Shown here: positions 54,937 through 64,000 of the stretch, piece after piece
Layout: every line of letters begins with the position of its first letter
How positions within the stretch are numbered: the stretch's first letter is position 1
Assembly: GCA_000585075.1 (NCBI GenBank)
Contig: JEMY01000004.1
Location: 227,194-291,193, forward strand
DNA: 64,000 nt
Source: Candidatus Accumulibacter regalis
GTDB taxonomy: Bacteria; Pseudomonadota; Gammaproteobacteria; Burkholderiales; Rhodocyclaceae
Direction: 5' to 3'
Position numbers and translations under genes: made by a program
The notes under the pieces: model-generated
Databases searched by the model: none
Seen by the model: the letters and a program-made list of their open reading frames with translations, nothing else
Told to the model about the DNA's origin: nothing

Positions 54937-55119
54937 TCAGCCCTCACACTTCAAGAGATAGCCAACCTTGTTGATCATCCCGCGAACCGCTGGAGTATCT
55001 TCGAGTATTGCACTGCTGTGCATACGCCGCAGGCCCAGGCCACGCACCGTCGCACGATGCGATTCCTTGGTGCCGATCAGGCTTCTGACAAGCGTCACCT
55101 TCACTTTTTTCTCAGCCAT
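54937..55119 (-). CDS. rpmD: 50S ribosomal protein L30
   Basis: A 60-residue protein ([40 protein letters not shown]) of the short bacterial L30 type. It is closely spaced between rpsE (3 bp) and rplO. Confidence 0.98.
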   Translation of the reverse strand: MAEKKVKVTLVRSLIGTKESHRATVRGLGLRRMHSSAILEDTPAVRGMINKVGYLLKCEG

Positions 55120-55122
55120 CTC

Positions 55123-55647
55123 TTACCCCTGAATCTCTGCCACGGTCTTGCCCCGCTTGGCCGCAACCTCGGCAGGCGTAGTCATCGAGCGCAGCCCGTT
55201 GATCGTCGCGCGGACAACGTTATAAGGATTGGTAGACCCGTGCGCCTTGGCGACCACGTTGGTCATTCCGATCACATCGAATACCGCCCTCATGGCGCCC
55301 CCGGCGATGATACCCGTACCCTCCGGCGCTGGCTGCATCATCACTGTCGACGCGCCGTGACGTCCGAAGACGGTGTGCTGCAGGGTGCCGTTCTTGAGGC
55401 TCACCTTGATCAGGTTGCGCCGCGCTTCTTCCATGGCTTTCTGAACGGCCACCGGCACTTCACGAGACTTGCCCTTGCCCATACCAACGCGCCCATCACC
55501 GTCGCCGACGACGGTCAGCGCCGCGAAGCCGAGAATCCGACCACCCTTGACGACCTTGGTTACGCGGTTGATCGAGATCATCTTCTCGCGCATGCCATCA
55601 TCGGGCCTGTCCGACTGCTGAGGTTTTCTGCCTTGAGGTCTAGCCAT
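55123..55647 (-). CDS. rpsE: 30S ribosomal protein S5
   Basis: A 174-residue protein important for decoding accuracy. The double-stranded RNA-binding N-domain ([40 protein letters not shown] core) is followed by the C-domain [20 protein letters not shown]. The N-terminus has a short Lys/Arg/Gln-rich extension. Confidence 0.99.
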   Translation of the reverse strand: MARPQGRKPQQSDRPDDGMREKMISINRVTKVVKGGRILGFAALTVVGDGDGRVGMGKGKSREVPVAVQKAMEEARRNLIKVSLKNGTLQHTVFGRHGASTVMMQPAPEGTGIIAGGAMRAVFDVIGMTNVVAKAHGSTNPYNVVRATINGLRSMTTPAEVAAKRGKTVAEIQG

Positions 55648-55679
55648 TGATTACTCCAATTCTTTGCAGGGTGCGGCGA

Positions 55680-56036
55680 TCAGAACTTGAGGCCGGCTTC
55701 ACGAGCAGCCTCGGCAAGCGCCTTGATCCGTCCGTGATACTGAAACCCGGAACGATCGAACGCCACCTGCTCGACCCCCGCTTTCCTGGCGCGCTCGGCA
55801 ACCAGCTGACCAATCGCCTTGGCGGCGCCGATGTCGCCACCGTTCGGCAGGCTCTTGCGCACTTCCGGCTCGAGCGATGAGGCGGCCGCCAGGACTTTGG
55901 TCCCGCAAGCCGAAATCACCTGCGCGTAGATATGGCAGTTGCTGCGGTGAACCGAAAGACGCACCGACTTCAGCTCGGCAATCTTGGCCCGGGTTTTGCG
56001 AGCCCTGCGCAAACGCGCCAGTTTCTTGTCAATCAT
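55680..56036 (-). CDS. rplR: 50S ribosomal protein L18
   Basis: A 118-residue 5S rRNA-binding protein. [20 protein letters not shown] and [20 protein letters not shown] are the family signatures. It lies 10 bp after rplF. Confidence 0.99.
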   Translation of the reverse strand: MIDKKLARLRRARKTRAKIAELKSVRLSVHRSNCHIYAQVISACGTKVLAAASSLEPEVRKSLPNGGDIGAAKAIGQLVAERARKAGVEQVAFDRSGFQYHGRIKALAEAAREAGLKF

Positions 56037-56046
56037 CTCAGCACCC

Positions 56047-56583
56047 TTACTTCTTCTTCTTCGTTTCTTTGATCACGACCACTTCGTCGACATAGCGCAC
56101 ACCCTTGCCCTTGTAGGGCTCGGGCGGACGATAGGCGCGAACCTCTGCAGCCACCTGGCCCACGAGCTGCCGATCCACTCCCTTGATGACGATTTCAGTC
56201 TGAATGGGGGTCGTAGCCGTAATGCCGCTTGGCAACTTGTACGCAACCGGATGCGAGAATCCCAGCGTCAGATTGAGCGTGTCGCCTTGCGCCTGAGCTC
56301 GATAGCCAACGCCAACGAGACTCAACTTGCGCTCGAACCCTGCACTCACTCCGGTCACCATATTGGCCAGAACGGCACGCATCGTGCCCGACATGGCAAC
56401 AGCCTCTGCCACTCCAGCCACCGGCTTGCACAATAGACTGCCATCCTCAAGAGCCACCGAGACCGCCGGATTGACGGCAAACTTTAAAGCCCCCAGAGGG
56501 CCGGTCACTGAAATCTGGTCGGAGGAAATATCTACCGCGACACCCTGCGGCAGAACGATTGGTTTTTTTGCAACGCGGGACAT
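56047..56583 (-). CDS. rplF: 50S ribosomal protein L6
   Basis: A 178-residue protein at the sarcin-ricin loop with two repeated folds. [20 protein letters not shown] and the C-terminal [18 protein letters not shown] are typical. A lysine-rich end (KETKKKK) closes the protein. Confidence 0.99.
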   Translation of the reverse strand: MSRVAKKPIVLPQGVAVDISSDQISVTGPLGALKFAVNPAVSVALEDGSLLCKPVAGVAEAVAMSGTMRAVLANMVTGVSAGFERKLSLVGVGYRAQAQGDTLNLTLGFSHPVAYKLPSGITATTPIQTEIVIKGVDRQLVGQVAAEVRAYRPPEPYKGKGVRYVDEVVVIKETKKKK

Positions 56584-56592
56584 AGCTACCCC

Positions 56593-56988
56593 TTACGCGA
56601 CGACGCAGAGCACTTCGCCGCCGATATGGCTGGCACGTGCCTTGCGGTCAGTCATGACACCCTTCGGTGTCGACACGATCGCCACACCAAGACCGTTCAT
56701 GACCGGAGGAATGTTGTCGGCGCCTCGATAAATACGCAGGCCGGGCCGGGAAACGCGATCGATCCGCTCGATCACCGGACGACCGGCGTAATACTTCAGG
56801 CCAATCTCCAGAATCGGCTTGCCGTCGTTCGGCTTGACGCTGAAATCCTCGACATAACCTTCGTCCTTCAACACCTGGGCGATGGCAATCTTTACTTTTG
56901 AAGACGGCATGGCGACGGAGGCCTTGTTTGCCATCTGGGCATTTCGGATGCGTGTCAGCATGTCGCTGATCGGATCGCTCATACTCAT
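56593..56988 (-). CDS. rpsH: 30S ribosomal protein S8
   Basis: A 131-residue primary binding protein of the central domain and, in E. coli, the translational repressor of the spc operon. [20 protein letters not shown] and [20 protein letters not shown] are diagnostic. Confidence 0.99.
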   Translation of the reverse strand: MSMSDPISDMLTRIRNAQMANKASVAMPSSKVKIAIAQVLKDEGYVEDFSVKPNDGKPILEIGLKYYAGRPVIERIDRVSRPGLRIYRGADNIPPVMNGLGVAIVSTPKGVMTDRKARASHIGGEVLCVVA

Positions 56989-57003
56989 TCTGTTCTCTCC
57001 TGC

Positions 57004-57309
57004 CTACCAGCTAGCCTTGATCATTCCGGGGACTTCACCTTGCATGACGAAGTCGCGAAGCTTGCCACGACCCAGACCGAACTTGCGAAAAACACCGCGC
57101 GGACGACCGGTCAGTGCGCACCGGTTACGTAGCCGAACCGGGCTTGAGTTGCGTGGCAGCGCCTGCATTTTCAGCCGCGCCTCGAAGCGATCCTCAACGG
57201 AGAGGCTCTGGTCATTAATGACCGCCACCAGATCGGCACGCTTCTTGGCATACTTTTCGACTGTCTTGCGCCGCTTCTCACCGCGGTTGATCACAGAGAG
57301 TTTTGCCAT
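57004..57309 (-). CDS. rpsN: 30S ribosomal protein S14 (zinc-free form)
   Basis: A 101-residue S14 of the long, C- type: the CxxC zinc motif of the short form is absent, although the terminal [20 protein letters not shown] block is conserved. It is between rplE and rpsH. Confidence 0.98.
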   Translation of the reverse strand: MAKLSVINRGEKRRKTVEKYAKKRADLVAVINDQSLSVEDRFEARLKMQALPRNSSPVRLRNRCALTGRPRGVFRKFGLGRGKLRDFVMQGEVPGMIKASW

Positions 57310-57315
57310 TTCGTC

Positions 57316-57855
57316 TCAGTTCCTGAAGGGAAATTTAAACGCGCCAAGCAAGGCACGCGCTTCGTCATCGGTCTTCGCAGTAGTCGTCACGCTGACATTC
57401 ATGCCGCGCAGCGCGTCGATCTTGTCGTACTCGATTTCCGGAAAGATGATCTGCTCTTTGAGGCCCATGCTGTAGTTTCCGCGGCCATCGAAACCCTTGC
57501 CCGATATGCCACGAAAGTCACGCACCCGAGGCAACGCCACAGTTACCAGACGATCGATGAATTCGAACATACGCGGACCCCGCAGAGTCACCATGCAGCC
57601 AATCGGGTAGCCGGTGCGAATCTTGAAGCCGGCGATCGACTTGCGAGCCTTGGTCGTAACCGGTTTCTGGCCGGCAATCTTGGTCATGTCGCCAATCGCG
57701 CTCTCGAGCACCTTCTTGTCTGCAACCGCCTCACCAACACCCATGTTCAGGGTCACCTTGGTGATCCGCGGCACTTCCATGCTCGACTTGTAGCCGAACT
57801 TCTCGGTAAGCTCCGCCACCACGGTGGTCTTGTAGTAATCCAATAAACGTGCCAT
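57316..57855 (-). CDS. rplE: 50S ribosomal protein L5
   Basis: A 179-residue central-protuberance protein binding 5S rRNA and contacting P-site t[42 protein letters not shown] and the C-terminal [19 protein letters not shown] are family motifs. The gene spacing of 9 bp to rplX indicates coupling. Confidence 0.99.
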   Translation of the reverse strand: MARLLDYYKTTVVAELTEKFGYKSSMEVPRITKVTLNMGVGEAVADKKVLESAIGDMTKIAGQKPVTTKARKSIAGFKIRTGYPIGCMVTLRGPRMFEFIDRLVTVALPRVRDFRGISGKGFDGRGNYSMGLKEQIIFPEIEYDKIDALRGMNVSVTTTAKTDDEARALLGAFKFPFRN

Positions 57856-57864
57856 GACTACTCC

Positions 57865-58182
57865 TTAGCCCGCCAACACTTCGCCGTTCGACTTGAAAAA
57901 GCGCACTTTCGTACCGTCTTCAAGCTTCCTGAAGCCGACACGATCCGCTTTCTTGGTCGCCGGGTTGTAGAGCGATACATTCGATACGTGAAGCGGCATC
58001 TCTTTTTCAACGATGCCGCTGACGACACCCTTCACCGGATTCGGCTTGACATGCTTCTTGACGCGATTGACCCCAGCCACCAGGACGTGCTCGGCATCGG
58101 TACGCTGCAGCACAGCCCCGCGCTTTCCCTTGTCTTTTCCAGCAATGACGACGACGTCATCGCCCTTACGAATTTTTTCCAT
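57865..58182 (-). CDS. rplX: 50S ribosomal protein L24
   Basis: A 105-residue KOW-domain protein that initiates 50S assembly. [20 protein letters not shown] is the KOW motif; [16 protein letters not shown] follows. It lies 8 bp after rplN. Confidence 0.99.
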   Translation of the reverse strand: MEKIRKGDDVVVIAGKDKGKRGAVLQRTDAEHVLVAGVNRVKKHVKPNPVKGVVSGIVEKEMPLHVSNVSLYNPATKKADRVGFRKLEDGTKVRFFKSNGEVLAG

Positions 58183-58190
58183 GACCTTCC

Positions 58191-58559
58191 TTACAGCACT
58201 TCCGGTGCCAGGGAGACGATCTTCATGAACCGATCGCCGCGCAACTCGCGCGTCACCGGCCCGAAGATACGCGTACCAATCGGCTCCATCTTGTTATTCA
58301 GGAGGACAGCGGCGTTGTGGTCGAACTTGACCAAGGAGCCATCCATGCGGCGTACGCCCTTGGCCGTGCGCACGACCACAGCGCTGTAGACGTCACCCTT
58401 CTTGACCCGTCCACGCGGCGCCGAATCCTTGACGGTGACCTTGATAATGTCGCCGACACCCGCGTAGCGGCGCTTGGAGCCACCCAGCACTTTAATGCAC
58501 ATCACCGAGCGCGCACCGGTGTTATCGGCGACGTCGAGAACTGTTTGTACTTGAATCAT
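58191..58559 (-). CDS. rplN: 50S ribosomal protein L14
   Basis: A 122-residue subunit-interface protein, first gene of the spc operon. [20 protein letters not shown] and the conserved ARGRVKKG-like [18 protein letters not shown] are diagnostic. A sigma-70 promoter lies in the 129-bp gap upstream. Confidence 0.99.
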   Translation of the reverse strand: MIQVQTVLDVADNTGARSVMCIKVLGGSKRRYAGVGDIIKVTVKDSAPRGRVKKGDVYSAVVVRTAKGVRRMDGSLVKFDHNAAVLLNNKMEPIGTRIFGPVTRELRGDRFMKIVSLAPEVL

Positions 58560-58657
58560 CTGTCACTCCAACTTGGCCCGCAGCTGCGGTCAGTCTTGGA
58601 ACCCGTAAGGGTAGAAACGCTCAAAGGCGAAAGTCAGCCGAGCGCGGGGAAGGCGGC

Positions 58658-58685
58658 ATTATAGCCGCTCTTGAGAACAAAGCAA
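58658..58685 (-). promoter_or_regulatory. spc operon promoter upstream of rplN
   Basis: On the minus strand, -35 TTGCTT (58680-58685), a 16-bp spacer and a perfect -10 TATAAT (58658-58663) in the only long gap (129 bp) between rpsQ and rplN. The place corresponds to the known E. coli spc promoter. The leader is ~90 nt. Confidence 0.7.
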
Positions 58686-58688
58686 GCT

Positions 58689-58955
58689 TTAAATGGCAAC
58701 CGCGCGTTCAAGAAGCTTGGTGACAACCCACGCCTTGCTCTTTGATAGCGGGCGGCACTCCTGGATTTCGACCAGGTCGCCAGACTTGGCATCATTGCCG
58801 TCATCATGCGCATGGTATTTGCTCGAGCGCATCATGATTTTGTCGTAAATCGCGTGCTTGACGCGGCGTTCGACGACGACGGTCACCGTCTTGTCCATGC
58901 GATCGCTGACGACGCGCCCGACCAGGGTGCGCTTGTTGCTGGTGGTCTCGCTCAT
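58689..58955 (-). CDS. rpsQ: 30S ribosomal protein S17
   Basis: An 88-residue OB-fold primary binding protein. [20 protein letters not shown] and the terminal [20 protein letters not shown] are typical. Last gene of the S10 operon part; its start overlaps the rpmC stop by 4 bp. Confidence 0.99.
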   Translation of the reverse strand: MSETTSNKRTLVGRVVSDRMDKTVTVVVERRVKHAIYDKIMMRSSKYHAHDDGNDAKSGDLVEIQECRPLSKSKAWVVTKLLERAVAI

Positions 58956-59146
58956 TGTTGAACTGCCTTTTCACGAAGAAGCGTGCGTACGCGCGCAATC
59001 TGGCGACGCACTTTACCGATCTGACTGTTGTTGGACAACTGCTGCGTGGCCAGCTGCATCCGCAGACCAAACTGTGCCTTCAGCAAGTCCAGCAATTCCT
59101 TGTTCAGTTCGTCGACGGTTTTTGCTCTGAGTTCACTGACTTTCAT
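58952..59146 (-). CDS. rpmC: 50S ribosomal protein L29
   Basis: A 64-residue two-helix protein at the tunnel exit ([40 protein letters not shown]). The ATG at MKVSEL is used; an in-frame TTG two codons earlier is unlikely. It starts two bases after the rplP stop. Confidence 0.98.
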   Translation of the reverse strand: MKVSELRAKTVDELNKELLDLLKAQFGLRMQLATQQLSNNSQIGKVRRQIARVRTLLREKAVQQ

Positions 59147-59148
59147 GA

Positions 59149-59562
59149 TCAACCTACCATACGCGTTACGAAAACCGTCGGAATCGGCAGCTTCGCAGCA
59201 GCCAGCGAGAACGCTTCACGCGCCAGGCCTTCGTTCACACCATCCATCTCGTAGAGAACCTTGCCGGGCTTGATTTCCGCGACCCAGTATTCCGGGTTTC
59301 CCTTGCCGCTTCCCATGCGCACTTCGGCAGGTTTCTTCGAAATCGGCTTGTCGGGAAAGATCCGGATCCAGATCCTGCCACCGCGCTTGATATGGCGCGT
59401 CATGGCCCGGCGAGCGGCTTCGATCTGACGAGCCGTCAGCCGACCACGACCAATCGCCTTGAGCCCGAACTCCCCGAAACTTACTTTGGCTCCGCGCGTT
59501 GCCAGGCCAGTGTTACGGCCTTTCTGCTCTTTGCGGTACTTTCTTCTAGTTGGCTGAAGCAT
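59149..59562 (-). CDS. rplP: 50S ribosomal protein L16
   Basis: A 137-residue protein near the A-site t[23 protein letters not shown] and [20 protein letters not shown] are diagnostic; the Arg in RMGSGKG that is hydroxylated in E. coli (R81 region) is present. The gene overlaps the 3' end of rpsC by 17 bp. Confidence 0.99.
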   Translation of the reverse strand: MLQPTRRKYRKEQKGRNTGLATRGAKVSFGEFGLKAIGRGRLTARQIEAARRAMTRHIKRGGRIWIRIFPDKPISKKPAEVRMGSGKGNPEYWVAEIKPGKVLYEMDGVNEGLAREAFSLAAAKLPIPTVFVTRMVG

Positions 59563-60400
59563 CTGTGGTTCCTGCCTTTCTTACACGTTTCACCGGCGCC
59601 TTCGCGTCCGGAGCGGCCCCCTCGACGCCTGCAGCAGCGTCTTCCTGGCCCTCTGGCTTTGTCCTCACCGCCACGCGCGGCCGTTCGGCATCACCTGGGC
59701 GGGCAGCACGGCGCGGCTTGCGCGCCTGCTCGTCGGTGGCGCTTTCCGGAGCCACCACCGCCTGATCTTGGCGATTGGCGACTTCGCCCTTGTAAACCCA
59801 GACCTTGACGCCGATCAGACCGTAGGTCGTGAGTGCTTTCGAGGTGGCGTAGTCGATATCGGCACGCAGCGTATGCAGCGGCACCCGACCCTCGCGATAC
59901 CACTCACGACGGGCAATCTCGGCACCGTTCAGGCGGCCGGAGCTCATGATCTTGATCCCTTGCGCACCAAGCCGCATGGCGTTCTGCATCGCCCGCTTCA
60001 TGGCTCTGCGGAACATGATTCGCTTTTCGAGCTGCTGGGTGATCGAGTCGGCGATGAGCTGCGCGTCAATTTCCGGCTTGCGAATCTCTTCGATACTGAC
60101 ATGCACCGGGACGCCCATGATCTTCTGCAGGGCAACGCGAAGATTATCGATCTCTTCGCCTTTCTTGCCGATAACCACGCCGGGGCGAGCCGAAAAGATC
60201 GTCACGCGGGCGTTCTTGGCAGGACGCTCGATGAGAACCCGGCCAACGGACGCGTGCTTGAGTTTCTTTTTCAGGAACTCGCGCACCTGCACATCTTCGT
60301 TGAGCATGCCGGCGAAGTTTTTTTTGTTTGCATACCAGCGTGACGACCAATCACGAGTGACAGCCAGCCGAAACCCAGTAGGATGAATCTTTTGTCCCAT
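59546..60400 (-). CDS. rpsC: 30S ribosomal protein S3 with long C-terminal tail
   Basis: A 284-residue protein; E. coli S3 has 233. The KH domain ([20 protein letters not shown]) and the C-terminal core ([32 protein letters not shown]) are normal. The extra ~65 residues after about 215 are rich in Ala, Arg, Glu and Lys, likely disordered and facing the mRNA entry side. The tail-encoding end overlaps rplP by 17 bp. Confidence 0.98.
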   Translation of the reverse strand: MGQKIHPTGFRLAVTRDWSSRWYANKKNFAGMLNEDVQVREFLKKKLKHASVGRVLIERPAKNARVTIFSARPGVVIGKKGEEIDNLRVALQKIMGVPVHVSIEEIRKPEIDAQLIADSITQQLEKRIMFRRAMKRAMQNAMRLGAQGIKIMSSGRLNGAEIARREWYREGRVPLHTLRADIDYATSKALTTYGLIGVKVWVYKGEVANRQDQAVVAPESATDEQARKPRRAARPGDAERPRVAVRTKPEGQEDAAAGVEGAAPDAKAPVKRVRKAGTTDASAN

Positions 60401-60409
60401 ACTTATTCC

Positions 60410-60745
60410 TCAGTTGCCGACGGTCAGAAAAACGTGACAAGTCGGCTTGACGATCCGGTTGCCGCGCCCCTTCGCCCGTGCCGTGAAGCGCTTGAGCACC
60501 ATGCCCTTCTCGACGCAGATGGTGGTGACTTTCAGCTCGTCGATGTCCGCGCCATCATTGTGCTCGGCGTTGGCGATCGCCGACTCGAGCACTTTCTTGA
60601 TGATTGCCGCTCCCTTCTTCGGACTGAACGTCAGAATACTGAGGGCCTTATCCACCGGCAGACCGCGGATCTGATCGGCAACCAGTCGGCCTTTCTGGCT
60701 CGACAGGCGAACGCCGCGCAAAACAGCACGAGTTTCCATATTCAT
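60410..60745 (-). CDS. rplV: 50S ribosomal protein L22
   Basis: A 111-residue protein with an extended hairpin reaching into the exit tunnel. [20 protein letters not shown] and [20 protein letters not shown] are the family cores, and [20 protein letters not shown] is the hairpin. The ATG of MNMETRAV is favoured by spacing from AGAGGT; the second ATG two codons later is possible. Confidence 0.98.
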   Translation of the reverse strand: MNMETRAVLRGVRLSSQKGRLVADQIRGLPVDKALSILTFSPKKGAAIIKKVLESAIANAEHNDGADIDELKVTTICVEKGMVLKRFTARAKGRGNRIVKPTCHVFLTVGN

Positions 60746-60749
60746 TGTT

Positions 60750-61025
60750 CTACCTCTTTGCCTTTTTGCCGGCAGTATGGCCTTTGAAGGTGCGCGTCAG
60801 CGAAAACTCGCCGAGCTTGTGCCCGACCATGTTCTCGGTGACATACACCGGTACGTGCTGCTTGCCGTTATGCACAGCAATCGTCAGGCCAACAAAATCC
60901 GGCAACACGGTCGACCGGCGCGACCAAGTCTTGATCGGGCGCTTGTCGCCCGTCGCGCGCACTGCGTCCACTTTCTTGATCAGATGGGCGTCGGCGAACG
61001 GGCCCTTTTTAACGGAACGTCCCAT
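60750..61025 (-). CDS. rpsS: 30S ribosomal protein S19
   Basis: A 91-residue head protein contacting S13 and t[23 protein letters not shown] and the [20 protein letters not shown] block are universal. It ends four bases before rplV. Confidence 0.99.
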   Translation of the reverse strand: MGRSVKKGPFADAHLIKKVDAVRATGDKRPIKTWSRRSTVLPDFVGLTIAVHNGKQHVPVYVTENMVGHKLGEFSLTRTFKGHTAGKKAKR

Positions 61026-61038
61026 GGTTCTCTATCCC

Positions 61039-61869
61039 TTAGCGTTTATTACTACGGCGCTGCACGATCATCGAGGTCGTGCGCTTGTTGCGACGCGTAC
61101 GATAACCTTTGGTCTTGGTACCCCACGGGCTAACCGGGTGCATACCTGCGGCCGTCTTGCCTTCACCACCACCGTGCGGGTGATCGACCGGGTTCATGGC
61201 CACGCCACGGACGGTCGGACGGATGCCACGCCAGCGATTTGCACCAGCCTTGCCGATCGAGCGCAGACTGTGCTCTTCGTTACCCACTTCGCCGATCGTC
61301 GCGCGACAATCGACGTGCACCCGGCGGATCTCGCCCGAGCGCAGCCGCAGCTGGGCGTGCATACTCTCACGAGCGAGCAGTTGCACCGAGGTACCCGCGG
61401 AGCGCGCCAGCTGCGCACCCTTGCCAGGGATCATCTCGACGCAGTGAATCGTCGTACCCACCGGGATATTGCGAATCGGCAGCGTATTGCCAACCTTGAT
61501 CGGAGCCTCGGAGCCACTGATGACTTGCTGACCAACAACCAGACCCCGCGGCGAAATGATATAGCGCCGCTCGCCATCGGCATAACAAAGCAAAGCGATA
61601 CTCGCCGTGCGGTTTGGATCATACTCAAGACGCTCAACCTTGGCCGGAATACCGTCCTTGGTGCGCTTGAAGTCCACCAGACGATAATGTTGCTTGTGGC
61701 CACCACCGCGATGACGGGTGGTGATATGCCCATTACTGTTACGTCCGGCGTGCTGGGATTGTGATTCGACCAGCGCCGCGACCGGCGCCCCTTTGTGCAG
61801 CTTCGGATTGACGACCTTGATGACCGCGCGGCGGCCTGGCGAGGTCGGCTTGACTTTGACGAGTGCCAT
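61039..61869 (-). CDS. rplB: 50S ribosomal protein L2
   Basis: A 276-residue protein essential for peptidyl-transferase centre assembly. [20 protein letters not shown], then [24 protein letters not shown] [20 protein letters not shown] with the key His are present. It overlaps the rplW stop by one base. Confidence 0.99.
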   Translation of the reverse strand: MALVKVKPTSPGRRAVIKVVNPKLHKGAPVAALVESQSQHAGRNSNGHITTRHRGGGHKQHYRLVDFKRTKDGIPAKVERLEYDPNRTASIALLCYADGERRYIISPRGLVVGQQVISGSEAPIKVGNTLPIRNIPVGTTIHCVEMIPGKGAQLARSAGTSVQLLARESMHAQLRLRSGEIRRVHVDCRATIGEVGNEEHSLRSIGKAGANRWRGIRPTVRGVAMNPVDHPHGGGEGKTAAGMHPVSPWGTKTKGYRTRRNKRTTSMIVQRRSNKR

Positions 61870-62171
61870 CAGACGCCCCCTCCATCGACGAAGTTAATCT
61901 CCTGCCCCGGCTGCAGGCACACGTAGGCCTTCTTCCAGGTCTTCCGCCGGCCCATGACGCGGCCAAACTTCTTGTGCTTGCCCTTGACATTGGCAATCTG
62001 GACCGATTTCACCGCAACCTTGAACAGCAACTCAACCGCGCCTTTTACCTCAGGCTTGGTCGCATCCGGCGCCACGCGAAAGATCACCTGCTCGTTCTTG
62101 TCGGCAATAAACGTCGCCTTCTCGGAGATCTGCGGGGCGAGCAATACTTGCATCAGACGTTCTTGGTTCAT
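61869..62171 (-). CDS. rplW: 50S ribosomal protein L23
   Basis: A 100-residue tunnel-exit protein that docks trigger factor and [23 protein letters not shown] and [20 protein letters not shown] match the family. It overlaps rplD by 4 bp. Confidence 0.99.
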   Translation of the reverse strand: MNQERLMQVLLAPQISEKATFIADKNEQVIFRVAPDATKPEVKGAVELLFKVAVKSVQIANVKGKHKKFGRVMGRRKTWKKAYVCLQPGQEINFVDGGGV

Positions 62172-62788
62172 CCCAGGACCTCCTCAAACTTGGCCAGCGC
62201 GCCCTTGGTGATCAACACCTTCGGGAAGCGGACCAGCGACACCGGATCGGCCTGCTGCACCTCCACCACCAATACATTGGGAAGGTTGCGCGAAGCCAGG
62301 AATACGTTCTCGCCGAGTTCCTCGGTAATCACCAGCACCGACTCATAGCCCATTCCCTTGATCTTCGCGGCAAACAACTTTGTCTTCGGCGCGTCGATCG
62401 AAAAGTCCTCGACGACCGCCAGACGATCCTCGCGAGCCAACTGGGAAAGAATGGCCGCCATTCCGGCACGGTACATCTTGCGGTTCAGCTTCTGGCTGAA
62501 GTTCTCGTCCGACGAGTTCGGAAACACCCGGCCACCGCCTCGCCAGATTGGCGACGACGACATGCCCGCACGAGCACGACCGGTGCCTTTTTGCCGCCAG
62601 GGTTTTTTCGTCGTGTGACGAACGTCACCGCGGTCCTTCTGCGCCCGATTGCCGCTGCGTGCATTGGCCTGGTAGGCGACCAGAACCTGGTGCACGAGAG
62701 CTTCGTTGTACTCGCGATCGAAGAGAACGTCAGAAGCCTGCAGGCGATTCGCCTCCTGGCCCTGCTCATTGATAAGCTTGAGTTCCAT
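62168..62788 (-). CDS. rplD: 50S ribosomal protein L4
   Basis: A 206-residue protein with a tunnel-constricting loop ([20 protein letters not shown]). In E. coli L4 is also the repressor and attenuation factor of the S10 operon. It lies directly next to rplC with no spacer. Confidence 0.99.
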   Translation of the reverse strand: MELKLINEQGQEANRLQASDVLFDREYNEALVHQVLVAYQANARSGNRAQKDRGDVRHTTKKPWRQKGTGRARAGMSSSPIWRGGGRVFPNSSDENFSQKLNRKMYRAGMAAILSQLAREDRLAVVEDFSIDAPKTKLFAAKIKGMGYESVLVITEELGENVFLASRNLPNVLVVEVQQADPVSLVRFPKVLITKGALAKFEEVLG

Positions 62789-63433
62789 TTATGCCCCCGC
62801 CTTGACTGCAGGACGCACGATCACGTCCGACCCCTTTGAGCCGGGAACCGCGCCCTTGAGCAACAGTAACTGACGCTCGACGTCTACGCGGACGATCTCG
62901 AGGTTCTGCTGGGTGCGCTTGGCAGCACCGAGCTGACCGGCCATCTTCTTGCCCGGAAAGACACGTCCCGGATCCTGGGCCATGCCGGTTGAGCCAAGCG
63001 CCTTATGTGACACCGAGTTGCCGTGCGAGGCATTCTGCGATAAGAAGTGGTGCCGCTTGATGGCGCCCGAGAAGCCCTTGCCGATGGTCTGGCCGGTAAC
63101 GTCAACCTTCTGACCGACCGCGAAGATGGTGACACTGATCTGATCGCCCGCCTTCAGGCTGGCGAGTTCGTCAGCGGAGACGGCGAACTCTTTCAATACG
63201 TGGCCGGCTTCGACGCCAGCCTTGGCCAAATGCCCGGCCAGCGGCTTGCTCACACGGGATGGACGCCGCTTGCCAAAAGCCAGCTGAACGACGGAGTAAC
63301 CGTCGCTTTGCTGCGTCTTGATCTGAGCGACGCGATTGTTCGACACGTCGAGCACGGTTACCGGGACGCTTGCGCCAGCCTCGGTAAAGATGCGCGTCAT
63401 GCCGACCTTGCGCCCAACAAGGCCTAGACTCAT
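62789..63433 (-). CDS. rplC: 50S ribosomal protein L3
   Basis: A 214-residue assembly-initiator protein. [20 protein letters not shown] and the loop [20 protein letters not shown] near the peptidyl-transferase centre are conserved. Started at the ATG after GAGGAGAATAAAC; the open frame before it belongs to the 115-bp leader containing a promoter and a hairpin. Confidence 0.99.
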   Translation of the reverse strand: MSLGLVGRKVGMTRIFTEAGASVPVTVLDVSNNRVAQIKTQQSDGYSVVQLAFGKRRPSRVSKPLAGHLAKAGVEAGHVLKEFAVSADELASLKAGDQISVTIFAVGQKVDVTGQTIGKGFSGAIKRHHFLSQNASHGNSVSHKALGSTGMAQDPGRVFPGKKMAGQLGAAKRTQQNLEIVRVDVERQLLLLKGAVPGSKGSDVIVRPAVKAGA

Positions 63434-63475
63434 GTTTATTCTCCTCTGACCGGCTACGATTGGCCGGCGAGCGTT

Positions 63476-63514
63476 GCAAACAAAACGGGCAGCGTGAGAG
63501 AACGCAGCTGCCCG
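63476..63514 (-). terminator. hairpin plus U-rich tract in the rplC leader (attenuator-like)
   Basis: Read on the minus strand: CGGGCAGC, 13-nt loop, GCTGCCCG, followed by TTTTGTTTG. It sits between rpsJ and rplC, downstream of a sigma-70-like promoter, and has the layout of an intrinsic terminator inside the operon. It is therefore a candidate attenuator or regulatory leader rather than an operon end. Confidence 0.6.
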
Positions 63515-63527
63515 ACCAAAGCCGGCG

Positions 63528-63557
63528 ATTATAGCCTTAAGGAAGCCGTTACTGCAA
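63528..63557 (-). promoter_or_regulatory. internal promoter upstream of rplC
   Basis: On the minus strand, -35 TTGCAG (63552-63557), an 18-bp spacer and a perfect -10 TATAAT (63528-63533). The -35 overlaps the last codons of rpsJ. It would give an rplC-first transcript beginning just before the attenuator-like hairpin. Confidence 0.6.
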
Positions 63558-63860
63558 CTTAATTTCGACGTCAACACCTGCCGGAAGGTCCAGCTTCATC
63601 AAGGCATCGACCGTTTTGTCGGTCGGATCGATGATATCCATCAAGCGCAGGTGGGTACGCATCTCGAACTGATCGCGTGAGGTCTTGTCGACGTGCGGCG
63701 AACGAAGTACGTCAAAACGCTGGATGCGGGTCGGTAGCGGAACCGGGCCACGAACGACGGCGCCGGTACGCTTGGCGGTTTCGACGATCTCCTGGGCCGA
63801 CTGATCGATCAAACGATAGTCGAAGGCTTTCAGACGAATCCGGATTTTTTGGCTTTGCAT
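63549..63860 (-). CDS. rpsJ: 30S ribosomal protein S10
   Basis: A 103-residue head protein, also NusE in transcription antitermination. [20 protein letters not shown] and [20 protein letters not shown] are diagnostic. The upstream in-frame extension of four codons is not used. It follows tuf by 59 bp. Confidence 0.99.
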   Translation of the reverse strand: MQSQKIRIRLKAFDYRLIDQSAQEIVETAKRTGAVVRGPVPLPTRIQRFDVLRSPHVDKTSRDQFEMRTHLRLMDIIDPTDKTVDALMKLDLPAGVDVEIKLQ

Positions 63861-63880
63861 GTCATATTCCAAAGAGCGAT

Positions 63881-63903
63881 GGGCGGCACCTTTGGCGCCG
63901 CCC
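63881..63903 (-). other. hairpin between tuf and rpsJ
   Basis: A perfect 7-bp inverted repeat (GGGCGGC/GCCGCCC) with a 9-nt loop, in the 59-bp tuf-rpsJ gap, without a U-run. It could be a processing or regulatory hairpin on a read-through transcript. Confidence 0.4.
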
Positions 63904-63919
63904 GAAGTGTTGTTCCGAA

Positions 63920-64000
63920 CTACTCGATGATTTTTGCGACGACGCCGGCGCCGACGGTACGGCCGCCTTCGCGAATGGCGAAGCGCAGACCTTCCTCCAT
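63920..64000 (-). CDS. tuf: elongation factor Tu, C-terminal fragment (cut by window edge)
   Basis: The last 26 codons and stop of EF-Tu: [20 protein letters not shown], then VAKIIE. The rest of the gene continues beyond the window. The truncation is due to the window boundary, not a mutation. A tuf gene next to rpsJ is the normal end of the str operon. Confidence 0.97.
   Translation of the reverse strand: MEEGLRFAIREGGRTVGAGVVAKIIE

Overview
The window is GC-rich, densely coded chromosome of a betaproteobacterium. This follows from the proteobacterial S10/spc/alpha ribosomal order with infA between secY and rpmJ, the suhB-trmJ-cysE-iscR-isc gene order, a PsrA-type fatty-acid regulator and FadE/FadL-type beta-oxidation. 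A Rhodocyclales member, possibly a relative of Candidatus Accumulibacter, is my inference and cannot be proved from the sequence alone. No CRISPR array, rRNA, prophage or intact insertion sequence is visible.

Layout. 1-10 kb is a mixed region: a VOC protein, a 2OG-Fe(II) oxygenase, a DUF4062 protein with possible defence relatives, an MscS channel, a class V aminotransferase, a DUF808 membrane protein, a toxin-antitoxin-like pair directly behind tRNA-Leu(UAG), rdgC, an unknown Cys/His-motif protein and an EEP-family phosphodiesterase. 10.2-20.2 kb is the iron-sulfur/cysteine block: suhB and trmJ diverge, then cysE, iscR, an extra cysteine desulfurase, iscS, iscU, iscA, hscB, hscA, fdx, iscX and a DUF2237 gene, all leftward, the last four joined by 4-bp overlaps. 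Two IscR type-1-like sites lie before iscR and cysE. 20-30 kb holds alanine dehydrogenase, an ECF sigma factor, a PhoX-type phosphatase, an orphan BrnA-like gene with a small RHH-like gene, a metal ABC importer, a GNAT enzyme and a chemoreceptor behind a sigma-28-like promoter. 31-35 kb holds recG, ridA, a TPR protein and SPOR/DUF2802 envelope proteins.

35.6-47.6 kb is a fatty-acid degradation island: thiolase plus a FadB-like enzyme, fadL, and the operon psrA-fadE-thiolase-fadJ. Both operon promoters carry a palindrome of the PsrA class directly downstream of the -10 box, which suggests one acyl-CoA-responsive switch over the island. An Atm1-type ABC exporter follows on the plus strand, and a strong bidirectional terminator separates it from the ribosomal region.

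49.8-64 kb is the S10-spc-alpha supercluster, all on the minus strand, from a truncated tuf at the window edge through rpsJ to rplQ. Internal promoters are visible before rplN and before rplC, the latter followed by a terminator-like hairpin in the rplC leader.
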